Shown in pieces: positions 11,473 through 23,614 of a stretch of 64,000 bases of DNA. This stretch comes from Epiperipatus broadwayi (lineage: Eukaryota; Onychophora; Udeonychophora; Euonychophora; Peripatidae), in NCBI GenBank assembly GCA_028023455.1, contig JAQFVV010006719.1, positions 186,001 through 250,000 of the forward strand, written 5' to 3'. The position numbers were made by a program, and so were the translations under genes. Under the pieces are notes generated by a model, which saw nothing but the letters and a program-made list of their open reading frames with translations, was not told where the DNA came from and did not search any database. Positions within the stretch are counted from its first letter, which is position 1; each line of letters opens with the position of its first letter.

Positions 11473-12639
11473 CACACACACACACACATAAATATAAAAC
11501 TATTTATTGAAATAAACTGATATTTAATTTAAGTAAAATAAAGTCTGTTATTTATTTGATAGCATGATGAAAAATTGAGTTTCATAAAAAGATACATTTT
11601 AATAAAGGAACTCATGCAACCCATAAGATATGTAACGAGGGACATTAGGATTTTGTTTTCTTCTTAAATATACAATCACAATAAAAGTAATTAAGATATT
11701 GATAACTGAAAATTCTATATTTTTGCAAATAAAATAATCCGTATGGCATAATAATTTGAAAAATAAAAAAAATATATAAGATATTTTGAGTTAGAGGATA
11801 AAAACAGGAAATAAAGTTCTTTTTCAATATTTTGCTATATCGAGTAACCCACTATAAACACCTTCATGAAAGAAATTTATAATTTTATTAATGACATTCA
11901 GAACATTCTTTTTGAAGAAACGTAAAACATGAGATATTATTTTATTAATGTTTAGTTGACTGAAATACATCAGAATTCTTTTTATACAAATACAAATAAT
12001 TTGAAAATTTAGCCTTTTTCTAACCATCTTAGTAATAAAATCTGTCATATACTTTTGTTCACTTAAGAAGTTAACACAGTCTGTGATAATGTACTTTATA
12101 TGCATATTATCCGCTGGCAAAAAGATATTGAAATCAAATTTAAAAATATTAAGTTGTCATATTTAAATTCATTGTGTGATTAGAAGTATACTATAATAAT
12201 TAAGAATGTGTATCATTTTATATATATTGTAATGAAAGGAAGTATGAGGGACGCATACAAATCTACATCCCACCACATTAGACATCAATTATATAATGAC
12301 AGTAAAATGGATAGATGTAAATGTGTGTAAAGATGTATACTTTACATATAATAGCCACACACTGAAAAAACTTTTTATATACAGATATAAAAATAAATAA
12401 ATATTTTATATAACATATGATCTTGAACTTGATTATGATAATGATTAAACAATATATTTCAATTTGTAAAAATAAATAATAATTTTAAAAGAAGCACTCC
12501 ACACAGTCAAAACAATTTGCATGTATTTCTTTTTTAGGAAACAATATAGCACTTTCTTTTAGAAGTTATGTAACAAAAAACACTTATTTATACTTGTTAG
12601 TAGAGAAGAAGATATAAATTAATCTTAAAGTTTATCAGC
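11473..12639. other. AT-rich sequence, no gene seen
   Basis: Open minus-strand frames at 11,645-12,120 are Ile/Phe/Lys/Asn-rich and look like chance frames. No feature is supported. Confidence 0.5.
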
Positions 12640-13250
12640 TTAACGTTTTCGAGGATCCACGCCTCATATTCATAGCCTTCATAAAATGTATGTAAAATAT
12701 ATGCAAATATTCAAATAAGCTAGTATTACATAGCCCATTTCTTTGAGATTTTAATGGAAGTGTCTTTCCTATTAATTGCATGGATGTTTCCATTAATGTA
12801 AAATGCCTCCTTTATTTTTCTTTTGTGATCATTTGATTCTGAGCACAATATTATGGGATTGGCGGGTGTGAAGTAGTGTCCAGATTGTTTAGCATGCTCC
12901 AAAAATACAGAGGTTGTGTTGCTGTTCTTCTGAGCTCTGTTATACATGTACAGATGTTGAGCCAGTCTAGTGTTGATTATAGCTTTCGTTTCCCCATAAT
13001 ATATAGCGTGGCATCTGGCCTGAGGGCAGGCAATGGAGTATATCACGGGTGGGGTGAACGATCGGTCAATATGGTCTTTAGAGTTGTTGATCAATCTATT
13101 AGAATTAGGTGGAGTTCTAAATACTATGTTAAATTTATTGGTTAATGCTTTCAGTTAGTTTGTTAGATATTTTAGAAATGTAGGGGATGAAGTTATATTT
13201 TTACCGGTAAACATTACTTTTCTTGGCTAGTCTGGTTGAGTTTTGGATTT
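12640..13250 (-). pseudogene. Penelope-like element: GIY-YIG endonuclease remnant
   Basis: The open part, 12,726-13,094, encodes 122 residues matching the C-terminal GIY-YIG endonuclease of PLEs. VIYS is at about residue 17 and AIYYGET at 30-36, preceded by Cys23 and Cys28. Arg43 and His47 follow in NTRLAQH, EHAKQSGH is at 66-73, and the expected catalytic Glu96 lies in KIKEAFYI. Upstream, past a +1 frameshift near 13,132, the frame continues with FIPYISKISNKL and IVFRTPPNSNRL, the linker seen before the endonuclease in PLE proteins. Traces of the preceding region fade out near 13,250, and the reverse transcriptase is missing. Downstream, GAGG-CCTC-GAAAACG at about 12,645-12,665 resembles a degenerate PLE 3' end. 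In PLEs this domain nicks target DNA beside the reverse transcriptase. This copy is 5' truncated and dead. Confidence 0.8.
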
Positions 13251-13259
13251 GACGTAATT

Positions 13260-14627
13260 TTGATTATTTTTATTTGTGTACAACTTCATATGGCATACGT
13301 GTCCATTAAGACTATCTATAAAGATAGTCACTTGAAGTCTCACTTTAATAATTTTGAATGATCAAATTATTTCATACTATTCTTATAGCTATATTTCCTA
13401 ATGACTTCATCATCTATCACCTCTTTGGATTTGATAATAATAGGCACAATTTTATAAATGTTATCGCAATTTTTACTCTTAATATTTGACATTTTTTTAC
13501 TGTTATTAAAATGCAGATAAAAAAAAACAAAAATAATCATAACTAGGAAATTCTTCATTCAGACATACTAAATCTAAATAAATAGAAAGTCATATAAGCT
13601 TATATGTGTACAACAAACTATACTTAAAAAGTATTATTTGCATTAAAACAAAACTCATGTTAACTATTTGATATATATATAAATGTGAGCAAAGTTAAAA
13701 GCTTTTAAATTTCATGAACGAAAATGCATATCCATAATTCGGTAATAAATTTTATCTTTACATATATAATTAACAATTTTAACAAAAATATTAAATAAAT
13801 ATGCTTTTTGAAATTAGAATTCAATCATGCTAATAAACCAAATAATAATTATGTCTGCGCTAATTATTTTACATCACATGTATAAGTAGGCAAAACGTGT
13901 GTATCTGGTGTATTATGAGCTATCCATTAAGGATTCAAATATATGAAGAAAAAAAATTAAAACATTAATAGTCTAACTTTAATCACCATTTTCTATCAAT
14001 ATAAAATACAGATCGACATTTAAACATTTAAAACATTATCATTCAAACATGTAATCTTAGATGAAATTAGTTAACTTTTAAAAACTGCTTTTAACATCCT
14101 GTAAATAACGGCAAGCCATTAATCAATAAATATTAACAATTTATACAAATTAAGAATAATGAGAAATTCTAGTATTAACAGCAAGAAGCATTTATTTGGA
14201 GAATCAACTTAAAAGTTTTCTTTAGAATGAGTTAGCATTTCCTAATTTATTAACTTGAATGATTTTTGATAAACAATTTGTATAAAAAGCTATATATATA
14301 TATTACTGAAAGAGTGTAATAGCAAAATTAAATAAAGTGCTTTTTGAAAAAAGCATACTATTTTTTTTTTTTACAAAAGCAAGAATTGTTTTTTTTTAGT
14401 TCAACATACCAAAATAAAAGATTATCTTATAGTTAATATTACTGTCCAGAAGATCACTTAACAGTCAAGCTTCAGAGTGACAGATTCAGAAAAATATGTC
14501 CAGGTAATTAACCAAGCTGAGTTCTATGAGAAATCAACTCAAAAATGTTAGCTCATGAGTCCAAAACTTTACCAAAAGAACAATTCAATATTAAAAAAAA
14601 TAAAGATAACAAGGAATAAGATAAATA
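13260..14627. other. AT-rich sequence, no gene seen
   Basis: No coding, RNA or repeat feature is supported. Confidence 0.55.
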
Positions 14628-14760
14628 CAGTGTTTCCCAAAGTGGATGGTACCGCGCCCAGTGGGCGGTGAAGACATCTACGGGACGATAGTGGTTTCAG
14701 AAGCATTTCAGGGGCGTTCAGGTGGTCTAGACTTTTCTCCGGATGCACTGATCGTCAGCT
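14628..14760 (+). mobile_element. hAT-like transposon end
   Basis: The block begins CAGTGTTTCCCAAAG, the style of terminal inverted repeat seen in hAT (Charlie-type) elements. It continues into a locally GC-rich segment with GTACCGCGCCCAGTGGGCGG. I found no matching inverted end (CTTTGGGAAACACTG) downstream and no 8-bp TSD, so only one end remains or the other has decayed. No transposase is encoded. Confidence 0.5.
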
Positions 14761-16794
14761 ATAACTCGCTCTCAAATGACTAATTTTAAGTTATTTTACC
14801 AATTTTATAGTTATTTTATAAATTATATGCAAAAAAAATATAAAAAAGGGGAATACCCAGAATAATTATAAATATTTTGCACGTTTTTGATGGGTTTTTT
14901 TTTCTCTTTTAACAAGTTAAAGGCTAATTTTAAATGTTACTAATAGATAGAAGTGGTCATCCTATGCATTATATTTTTTGTTAAAAAATAAGGTAATTTA
15001 AAGCCAATATCAGGTGAGAGAATCTAAAAATTTGTCATATCTCAGATTTTTTTTTTTGTTGTCGTTTTGAATAATTTTGTAAAGATGAAAAAAGCTATTT
15101 CCATTGTATTAAAATTAGAAACTATATGTAAAACGAAATAAAAAATGAAAGAAATGAGAAGATAAAAAGGTGTAAAAACTGAACTCCTTGAGCAATTAAA
15201 AGAGTCTGAATGAAAAATGAAAGAAGTGAAAGATAAAAAGATGTAAAAAGCTATATCAATTGTGTTATGATCAATTATCCAAGAAGTTGGAGATAAGGGC
15301 TGTAATAGTGAAAGAGAGATATTAAATTTGCATTGCTATAGGTGTGCTATAGAATGTTTTCAGTAGGCAATGGGAGGTGGTCTCTTCTGAGTTTATTGTT
15401 TTCCATGCTATGTTTTGTTTGCTGAGTGGTTAAGGGTCTGCTGAACTAAAAGTAATATTCTAGTTGTAAAGCAGTGAACTTATAAAAGAAGGCAGAGCTG
15501 AGCCTAGCTTCAAATTATAGTCTGTCCAGAATTCCGTGATCGACTCTTGGTTGGCTACTGTCATTATTATAGTGATTTCTAAAGAAAGCTGAGAAATATA
15601 AAAATGCCTAAATTTTATCATTAAAATGCTAAGGAAGTAAACTTCCAATGTTAGTGCACTAGCCTGACTCCTATGCTGCTGTCATGTACCAACAGATGCT
15701 AGCTGATGATGATGAACATCTTAATGCCTGTGAAGAAGGGAAGTCCACACCACTTTGTTGTCATGGCTTATAGCACATTTAAAAGTTACTAACTCGGGGG
15801 AGATGGTTAATGGAAAAAACCAGAAGGAAGCAAGATGGTATAATTCTTTTTTATTTATTATCATTATGTCTTGTTGCTATAAATTTTATTGTATTTTTTT
15901 TATAATTTGCTTTTTTTTTTTGTCTCTCTATAAATTATTATTTGATTTTCCTACCTTAAAACAGTTCTACCAAATTAATTTCTGGAACGCTTGTGTGTAT
16001 GCCAAGGCATATATATATATATTTGCTTGTTGTTGTTTATTTGTTTTTAACTCACTGTTCTATCTGAGAAAAGAGAAACTTACTTTGCATGAAATTGTTA
16101 TTATTATTTTTACAATCTCTGTATGTGATTATTGAAAATTTATTGACATGCTGATTTGTTTGTTGTTTGTGTTTTTTTTTTTTTGTTTTGTTTTGTTGGC
16201 AGTGGTATTTCCTTTTTGAAAGTGCTTTTTTCTTCCCGAAAATGGCACAGAAAGGTGAGGTTTAGGTTCAGCCTTTCAAAGATATATTGCCTAAAACTTC
16301 ATAGTACCAATTAGCAGGGTATTAGAGTTTTGGATAGGGAGAAATCAGGAAATACAATCGATTTTGGTTTGATTTCACTTATTTAAACTTAAATTTAATA
16401 ACTTTAAATTTTGTTTTTTTTTCTTCTTGTTATTGATATTGAATTATGTTGATGCCTTATTCTGATTCATGGCATTGATATCATGTTATATCTTGTGTGC
16501 ATCGTAAAAATTACGGGGTAGGCATCGTCCAGTACAGTATCATTAGTTGCATTTACATCAAAAATATCAAACAGATTGAATGCGGAAAACCGTTATACTT
16601 AGGGGGGGGGGGGAGCGTTACAAAATGTATGTCTTGCAAAAGAGGCAGTGGCCAAAAAAAGTTTGGGACCTATGAGATAATATATAGCAGGTCCAATCTA
16701 AACATTTTTTCCCTCCAAATCATTTGATATAAGTAAAATAATCATGGCAAATATTTTCTGAACAAATTGATAATAATCCGCTAATTCATATTAG
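14761..16794. other. No supported gene; small internal duplication
   Basis: Segments at 15,069-15,175 and 15,205-15,262 share AAATGAAAGAA, GATAAAAAG and GTAAAAA blocks and look like a local duplication. The open frame at 15,755-16,135 is dominated by Phe, Ile, Tyr and Cys from T-rich DNA and is probably chance. A run of about 11 G lies near 16,602. Confidence 0.5.
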
Positions 16795-16930
16795 TTGAGA
16801 TGGAAGTAATTAATTACCTTCCACTGAGTTATGTGACATCAAAAACAATGAAAAGAGAATTGTAACAATTCCGTCATTCATCGTTTTTGACGTCCCATTA
16901 CTCAGTGGGGATTAGTTACTTCTGTTTCAA
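16795..16930. mobile_element. MITE-like inverted-repeat element
   Basis: Arms of about 50 bp (16,795-16,846 and 16,883-16,930) are inverted copies with several mismatches: TTGAGATGGAAGTAATTAAT matches the reverse complement of the right end. The inner arm ends read GACATCAAAAAC and GTTTTTGACGTC. The loop is about 36 bp. No TSD was identified, so the superfamily is open. Confidence 0.65.
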
Positions 16931-17738
16931 TTACAGTTATTTAAAATATATGATTATTTATTAATAATTTACTTTAGATAAATGTAATATATATATATAA
17001 ACTATCTCAATTCAAATATTAAATCTTTTTCATAAAACGTGGTAATTAGCTATTTCCCAAGTGAAATGCAATAGACACTTTAAAAACCTAAATCTACTCC
17101 ACATCTTTATATATACTACAAATTAATTTAAGAATCTTCAGTCTATAATATAATAGCGTATGTATATATTTAATTTCTTTGGTAATGATTAATGATAAAA
17201 ATTATCTATTTTGGATACTTATCTAGATATGCTTTATACATATAATTAAGCATAATTAAACGTACAAATATTCTTGTATATGAAGCAGCACGTAAATGAA
17301 CATGGGTTCAATGATAATTTGTAAGATGTACCATTTTATCGTTCATGCCTCATAGATTCTCGCAGAAATTATTTGATAAATGACATAACCATGATAAACA
17401 TAAATTAGCTGTAAAATAAAATGCCATGAAAATAAGTTATTTGATCCTGATAAATATTCTAACTAGATATTTTGCATAATCAAGTTTTTAATATCTTATA
17501 TTTAATGAAAACTTCCTTAAAAACAATTAGATTATAGATTAATTTATATTTTTATTTGGTAATAATAAAATGGAAAAACTCTTATCCCCCCCCCCCCAAA
17601 TATTTTTTTAATGTAATCTCATAAAAGCTTTATGGTTTAATTTCTCCTTAATTTTATCCATGTGATTTATACAAACAACCATACTATACAATGATATTAT
17701 AAAAGTATATTTTAGACCTCCAATGCTTTAGACATTAG

Positions 17739-17873
17739 TAAACAGGCAAAAACTCTCCTTGTGCTAACCAGAGTAATCAATGGATGCCAGAAGGCGTGTA
17801 CATAAAATCCCTATCTAGTGCCTACTCATCCAATATCCCCAGACTAGTTTCTGGTGTGTGGTGATCATGTGAT
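17739..17873 (-). mobile_element. HH-A repeat, copy 3, short, 13-bp TSD
   Basis: A 135-bp insertion begins TAAACAGGCAAAAACTC and runs through the ATCCAATATCCCCA stem-I region into the ribozyme's GACTAGTTTCTGG. It then jumps to GGTGATCATGTGAT, the family's other terminus. It is bounded by a perfect 13-bp repeat, CTTTAGACATTAG, at 17,726-17,738 and 17,874-17,886. The hammerhead is cut off inside stem II, so it cannot be active. Confidence 0.85.
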
Positions 17874-17886
17874 CTTTAGACATTAG

Positions 17887-18561
17887 CTTAAAGATCAACA
17901 ATATACTCTGACTCCCCCTTACTCCAAAAAATGTTATGATACAGTTTTTTTAGATTTTAGTCCTGCATTTTAATAGTGTCCAAAGCCTTGAAAAGTGTTG
18001 AACACTTATAGAAACTTAGTCTAGCATAGTATTGTACTATGATAAAAATTAAATATAAATAAAGAGGTAGACCAAACACTTTAAAGTACTAAAAATAAAT
18101 GAGATTCTTTCAATTGGTGGCATATAAGGTAGGACGGGAATTTTATAATAAAAGTTGTATATTTTTAGGTGTTGCAAATTGAATCACTTTCAAAGTATAG
18201 TCTATTTAATGTAATGCACCAGTCTAAGTGTATTTTTCAGTTTTTAAAGTAGTCTGGAAACACTTGCAAAGTGATGCATTTTAACGCCCCATCATTTTTT
18301 CCTTCACAACTTCTAAAGTTGAAAAAAAGAAAAAAAATAGGACATTTTTTTTACTAGAGAGATTAAAACGAAGTCATTCAAAGAAAAATCGAGTGATTGT
18401 GGCTGATGGATAAACTGGGTCATGCTGAGTTTAATTAAAAATTGTTTATATTCAAGCTTTATGCACTGGCCTCGCTGTCATGATGAAATATGTATTCCTC
18501 ACTTTGCCACAAAATGGGACATTTATGTTTTACTGCAGCAAACAAAAAGTTTCAGAACTTA
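17887..18561. other. No supported gene
   Basis: A somewhat less AT-rich stretch (about 18,110-18,540) has no open frame that I can assign. It may be an old transposon relic. Confidence 0.4.
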
Positions 18562-18574
18562 TAAGTTTTAAATG

Positions 18575-18816
18575 GCTAAACCACTAAACATCACATGATC
18601 ACCATCTCTTATACTAGCACATAATTGTTATTAAACAAGGTGCAGTGCTCTCAGATCCAAGGCTTCTCACTGACGAAGGCCACAAGCCAGAAACTAGTCT
18701 GGGGATATTGGATGAATAGGCACTAGATAGGGATTTTATGCACAAGCCTTCTGGTATCTATTGATTACTCTGGTTGGCACAGGGTGACACTACTGTATCA
18801 AGAGTTTTGCCTTGTT
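18575..18816 (+). mobile_element. HH-A repeat, copy 4, with 13-bp TSD and the best hammerhead
   Basis: A 242-bp insertion is bounded by a perfect 13-bp repeat, TAAGTTTTAAATG, at 18,562-18,574 and 18,817-18,829. It starts with the family terminus (CTAAACCACTAAACATCACATG, inverted relative to the rest), passes ATTGTTATTAAACAAGG, then switches to plus-oriented TGCAGTGCTCTCAGATCC and the ribozyme. It ends at GAGTTTTGCCTTGTT. The fusion of two oppositely oriented parts inside one TSD shows that the fold-back form was present at, or made during, insertion. Confidence 0.85.
18655..18713 (+). ncRNA. Hammerhead ribozyme candidate (HH-A, type I)
   Basis: CTGACGA is at 18,670-18,676. Stem II is GGC/GCC (18,678-18,680 with 18,686-18,688, loop CACAA) with an A-A mismatch at its base. 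GAAA is at 18,690-18,693. Stem III is only A-U and C-G with a two-base loop, and the GUC cleavage triplet ends at 18,699. Inner stem I pairs UUCUCA (18,664-18,669) with UGGGGA (18,700-18,705) using two G-U pairs. After a GGC/UA internal loop, outer stem I pairs AUCCAA (18,655-18,660) with UUGGAU (18,708-18,713). Very short stem III is known from newt and retrozyme hammerheads, which cleave best as dimers. Confidence 0.75.
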
Positions 18817-18829
18817 TAAGTTTTAAATG

Positions 18830-21700
18830 ACTGATCATTACGAATGAAATCTGAGTGAACAATCATTGTTTGCATCCAAAAAAAGAATCAGCATCACCTT
18901 GACATTCGATTTCACTCACCACACTTTTATATGATATGGTAATTTTAACACTTCTATTAAATCATATGTAAACTTCTATTTTGCCAGCTTGCATGTAATC
19001 TCTTCAAGCATAAAACTGTTTTCCCAAAAAAAAAAATTTCTCATTGTTCCAACTTTTCAGCCATAACAAAAATTGTCAAACACGTGAAACACACTTTATA
19101 TCAAAAAAAATGTGTTACGTGTGACCACGATTTCACATGATCATGTCATTGGAGACTGAAGTAGAAGGATCCTCATAAGAGATATCTACAAGCTGAAGTG
19201 TGTGTTGTAAATTGAGTATATAAATGATAAATTAAAAGAAAGTAAATTTACTGTAAACTAAAATCACAAACTAAATATTAGCTTATGATGGGGTTTAGAA
19301 TAAATCATTTCTACTTTCTTATAGAGAAAAGAGAGGAGAATATGAAATATGTAATAAAAAAATATAAAGATTAAAGATGAATAAAATACACACAAGTTTC
19401 CACAAGTCAGAAATGAAGTTTTATACAAATGTGTATGTGTTTTATAAATACATTTGACGGTCTAATTAAAAGTGAATCTGGTGAATAGATGTTGATTGAG
19501 AAATAGATGATTAGTTGCTATAATTTAATTAAAGTAAGCCAATAGGAAAAAAACAGAAATTGATGCTGATAAAAAGATATGTTCACATCATATACCAGAG
19601 AAGAAAAAAAAGAATAAAACATAAATTGAGAGGCAGAATGCACATAAAGAGCATTGTGCAGTTAAAAGAATATAGAATACCACCAATTAATGGAAATATT
19701 CTGAGTTATAGCAGTTGTTTCTGACACTAAATTTAGTGACATTATTTGTCTTTTAAAAAAAGGTCTGTTAAAAGTACTTTTCAGTTTTAAGTTACATGCA
19801 AATTTCAGAATAATGGAAACTATCAAGATCATGCTAAAACCACTAGAAATGCACTAGCTGTAAGCCTGAATCATGTAGTTTTCCCATTCATAAAACAAGA
19901 TCTGTCACAAAGTTCAGAAATGATGACACTACAAAATATAGTTTTTCCTGCCCATAGTGGAAATATTTTCTCCTTTCCCATTGTTGAAAGCCAACCTACT
20001 GAAATAAAAAATTGCAGACATTGAGAAGTTATCATTGAAGCTGAAGTGAAAAATATATTATTATTTCATATATGTAAATAAGAGGGTTTAATAATTTAAA
20101 ACTATTTCACCCCAATATATTTTTTTATATTGTTGTACACCTTATCTTAAATTATATATATATGATTAACAATATTGTGGAAAGATATACATATTATGTC
20201 ATTTGTAATTTGCATATTAATTTTTTACTTATAATAATGACTTGGGTTATGAATTAGTTCAGAGGAATTTGTAGTGGAAATGAACCAACTGTGAATTGAT
20301 TTACCCTCTTCTAGTCTGACACATTTCTATTGTTCCATATGGTGAAAGTTTTTGGAAAAGCTCAACCTTTCTCTTTTTATAAAATCTTTATATTAAAACT
20401 TAATAAATTGGACTTGACTTCATTTTAATTGAATTTTAAAAATGATGAATATTCAAAAAAATCACATTTTCCATTTTAAATATTTAAAAACTGACCTGTA
20501 AATATACAATGTATTATAAACATCATCACAGATATTTATATAAACACTAAAAACTAAAAATAAATGAATTCATTTTTATTTCTGAATAAATGAAGACAGA
20601 TTTATGATAACTCTATCAAATTCTACATTAAAATATGATATTTTCTTTAAAAAATTACAATATTTTAAAAGATTTTAATACCGAGGCAATTTTGATAGAC
20701 GATGATATATTAGACATTGTTTTTTTTTTCTCTTTATATTGCGGTCAAGATTATTAACTTCTATTTTTAAAAATAAAACATAAATGAATAAATTGAAAGT
20801 TTACTTGTGTATTTCTTTATAAAAATCAACCAATTAGTGTGTAAAAAAAAAAAAAAAAATATTTTATAAACAGGAAAAAATCATTTGAAATTATACTTCA
20901 AAATCTTTGTGTGAAAATTTTATATCAGAAGAATGTGAATGCCCTCTGGACATTATCTTAAGTCAAAAGAACAAAAATGACTTTTGATCTTATTTGCAGT
21001 CACCAATAAAAACAAAATATTTTTTTTTAAAAAAAAAGGTCATTATCACTTAATAACATTAATTCTACAATCTAGAATTATGGGACAACAATGCTTTTTC
21101 TGAGAAAACTTCCAACAATTTTCAATGAAGGTGAGAGTTTACAAGTCAAAAAACAGAAGTGGTTGTATATATTACTTGTTGTTTATTAACCAAATATAAT
21201 TTTTTTAAAAAATTATAATGATTTGGATTATAAAACAGTTGGGATCTACACCTGGCAGAAATGAAAGGTTTAAAAGAGGGAAAATTAATACCTGTGATAA
21301 CTGAATTTTCAAAATAATTGACTTATATTCTGATATGAATATATACAAGGATTTAATATAGCAATATAAAATTAATATGTATAATGATAAACACCAATCA
21401 AGATAATTTTAAATAAACTGGTTCACTCAAGTTAAAAGTTGCTGATAATTTTCTTCCATCACTAGATAGCTGATAAAGATCTGGAATTTTTTTAAACAAA
21501 TTTTAAAATCTGTCTTTATATGTTGCATTTGAAACATTTAACCTTTAGTTCATCTTTTGAATTGGAAAAAAATAGCACAATCATCAGCATATTGTAAATC
21601 CTGAATCCAATAAAATGAAGTTCTTGGTTTTTGCTTTTAATCGATTCAAATTGAAAATCCCATCACCAAACATGTATAGCACCTTTTATTTCTTAATCAC
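18830..21700. other. Long AT-rich stretch, no gene seen
   Basis: No coding, RNA or repeat feature is supported in this 2.9 kb. Homopolymer A and T runs are common. Confidence 0.55.
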
Positions 21701-21713
21701 TAAGCCACTATAA

Positions 21714-22754
21714 TACATTAAAAATCAGCCTTTCAAGCTATTGTGCATGCGCTTTTTTACGAGTGTTAATAATAAATGAATACTTTCATTCCCAACACAA
21801 GATATAGTATGTATGAAAGAATAAAATAAATCCACTTATTCTTTCCAACCCAAATGCTTATATATGGCAAATCTTAAGTACTGTAAATGAAAGCGTGAGG
21901 ATAGACTACTCATTTTAAATTACTGTTTATGATGTTTGAATGAATGATGTCAACAAAATTATCTAGAATTTACTAAATGTCACTCTCAAATGAAACTTAA
22001 ACATATGTAAATAAGCATTTATTTTATAGCACTATGTTTATAAATTGTAATACATTAAAGATCAGCCTTTCAAGCTATTGTGCATGCGCTTTTTTACGAG
22101 TGTTAATAATAAATGAATACTTTCATCCCAACACAAGATATAGTATTTATGAAAGAATAAAATGAATCCACTTATTCTTTCAAACTCAAATGCTTATATA
22201 TGGGCAAATCTTAAGTACTGGAAATGAAAGCATGAGGATAGACCACTCAATTTAAATTACTGTTTACGATGTTTGAATGAATGACGTCAATGAAATTATC
22301 TAGAATTTACCAAACATCACTCTCAAATGAAAGCTCATGCACAATAGCTTGAAAGGCTGATCTTTAATGTATTACAATTTATAAACATAGCGCTATAAAA
22401 TAAATGCTTATTTACATATGTTTAAGTTTCATTTGAGAGTGACGTTTGGTAAATTCTAGAGAATTTCATTGACGTCATTCATTCAAATATCGTAAACAGT
22501 AATTTAAAGTGAGTGGTTTATCCTCATGCTTTCATTTCCAGTACTTAAGATTTGCCTATATATAAGCATTTGGGTTGGAAAGAATAAGTGGATTCATTTT
22601 ATTCTTTCGTACATACTATATCTTGTGTTGGGAATGAAAGTATTTATTTATTATTAACACTCGTAAAAAAGCGCATGCACAATAGTTTGAAAGGCTGATC
22701 TTTAATGTAATACAATTTATAAACATAGTGCTATAAAATAAATGCTTATTTACA
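21714..22754. mobile_element. Direct-plus-inverted 337-bp repeat element with 13-bp TSD
   Basis: A full 337-bp unit (from about 21,714) is followed by a partial second copy in the same direction (about 22,051-22,332). At 22,332/22,333 the orientation flips. A partial, then a full, then a terminal partial inverted unit run to 22,754. The whole is bounded by a perfect 13-bp repeat, TAAGCCACTATAA, at 21,701-21,713 and 22,755-22,767, so it entered as one piece. Each unit has a conserved GTGCATGCGC block, a CRE-like TGACGTCA (intact in some copies) and a TATATAAGC box. No ORF and no complete hammerhead was found. However, AATAGCTTGAAAGGCTGATC in the minus sense of the unit resembles the HH-B ribozyme's AATAGCTTGAAATCAGCTGA. 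Confidence 0.85.
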
Positions 22755-22767
22755 TAAGCCACTATAA

Positions 22768-23339
22768 GTATTTCCAAAGATCATGGTTCTAAAAATCCAA
22801 AACAATGTTGGAGAAGTACATATTCTTATTTAACATAAGCTTTCATTCCAAATGACTCATAACTCTACAATATGAATAAACTTTTGTGGACAACCAGCTA
22901 ATATCAAATAATGATATAGATCTATTCAATTAATTGAGTTAAATACCTTGATCAAATCAGTAAAAGCAAAATATATTATTATTTTACTTCTGATTCTTTT
23001 TTGTGCAACAAAACCATGCCTATAGTGTTTCTAAACTCTCTAAAACCATCTATTCAACAAAAATCAGTGACATAGGTTTTGATGTGGAGGATAATAATGA
23101 TATTCCATAATCTTAAATATTTGCATTATTTTTAAAAATTGGAATCATAAAAGCATCCTTAAAATCAGACAGCATAACTTCACAAATCAATATATTCCTT
23201 AAAAATTTCAACATTATTGAAGTAGCATATCATATTTTAAAACTCTTATGGTGTTTCATTATTAAGATTTAAAAAGGTTGTTTTGGCTTCACTAAGCTTA
23301 ATATATTTATCAAAATATAAATGAATATATCACTAAAAG
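22768..23339. other. AT-rich sequence, no gene seen
   Basis: No feature is supported. Confidence 0.55.
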
Positions 23340-23553
23340 TTAGACCTGCTACGCCTTTTCACATCCGCACCAATCTGCCGATAATTTCTAATCTTGTGAT
23401 GTCATCAAATAATGTGTGCTAGAACTTTCAACAGACTTAAGCGATAAATTTGTCAAAACAAACCATGTATAAATATTATTTCGTAGCATTTTTGCAAGAC
23501 TTAGAAAGTTATTAGTAGACTGATAGATATGTGAAAAGATGTAGCAGGTCTAA
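23340..23553. mobile_element. MITE-like element with about 50-bp terminal inverted repeats
   Basis: The left end TTAGACCTGCTACGCCTTTT mirrors the right end, ...GATGTAGCAGGTCTAA. The arms continue inward with mismatches to about 23,390 and from about 23,503. The centre is about 110 bp with no ORF. Terminal TTAGACC/GGTCTAA could include a TA- or TTA-type duplication, but the superfamily is not determined. Confidence 0.7.
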
Positions 23554-23614
23554 AATGTAACACTAATTGCGCCAGACTAAATATAAAAATGTACATTTTT
23601 AACAATATGAAAAC

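Noticed and set aside
12876-13145. Plus-strand frame of 89 codons
   Set aside because: It is the antisense shadow of the PLE endonuclease remnant.
15755-16135. 126-codon open frame on the plus strand
   Set aside because: Composition is dominated by Phe, Ile, Tyr and Cys from T-rich DNA; there is no domain and no conserved context.
18110-18540. Possible transposase relic between HH-A copies 3 and 4
   Set aside because: The composition suggested former coding DNA, but no motif could be matched by eye.
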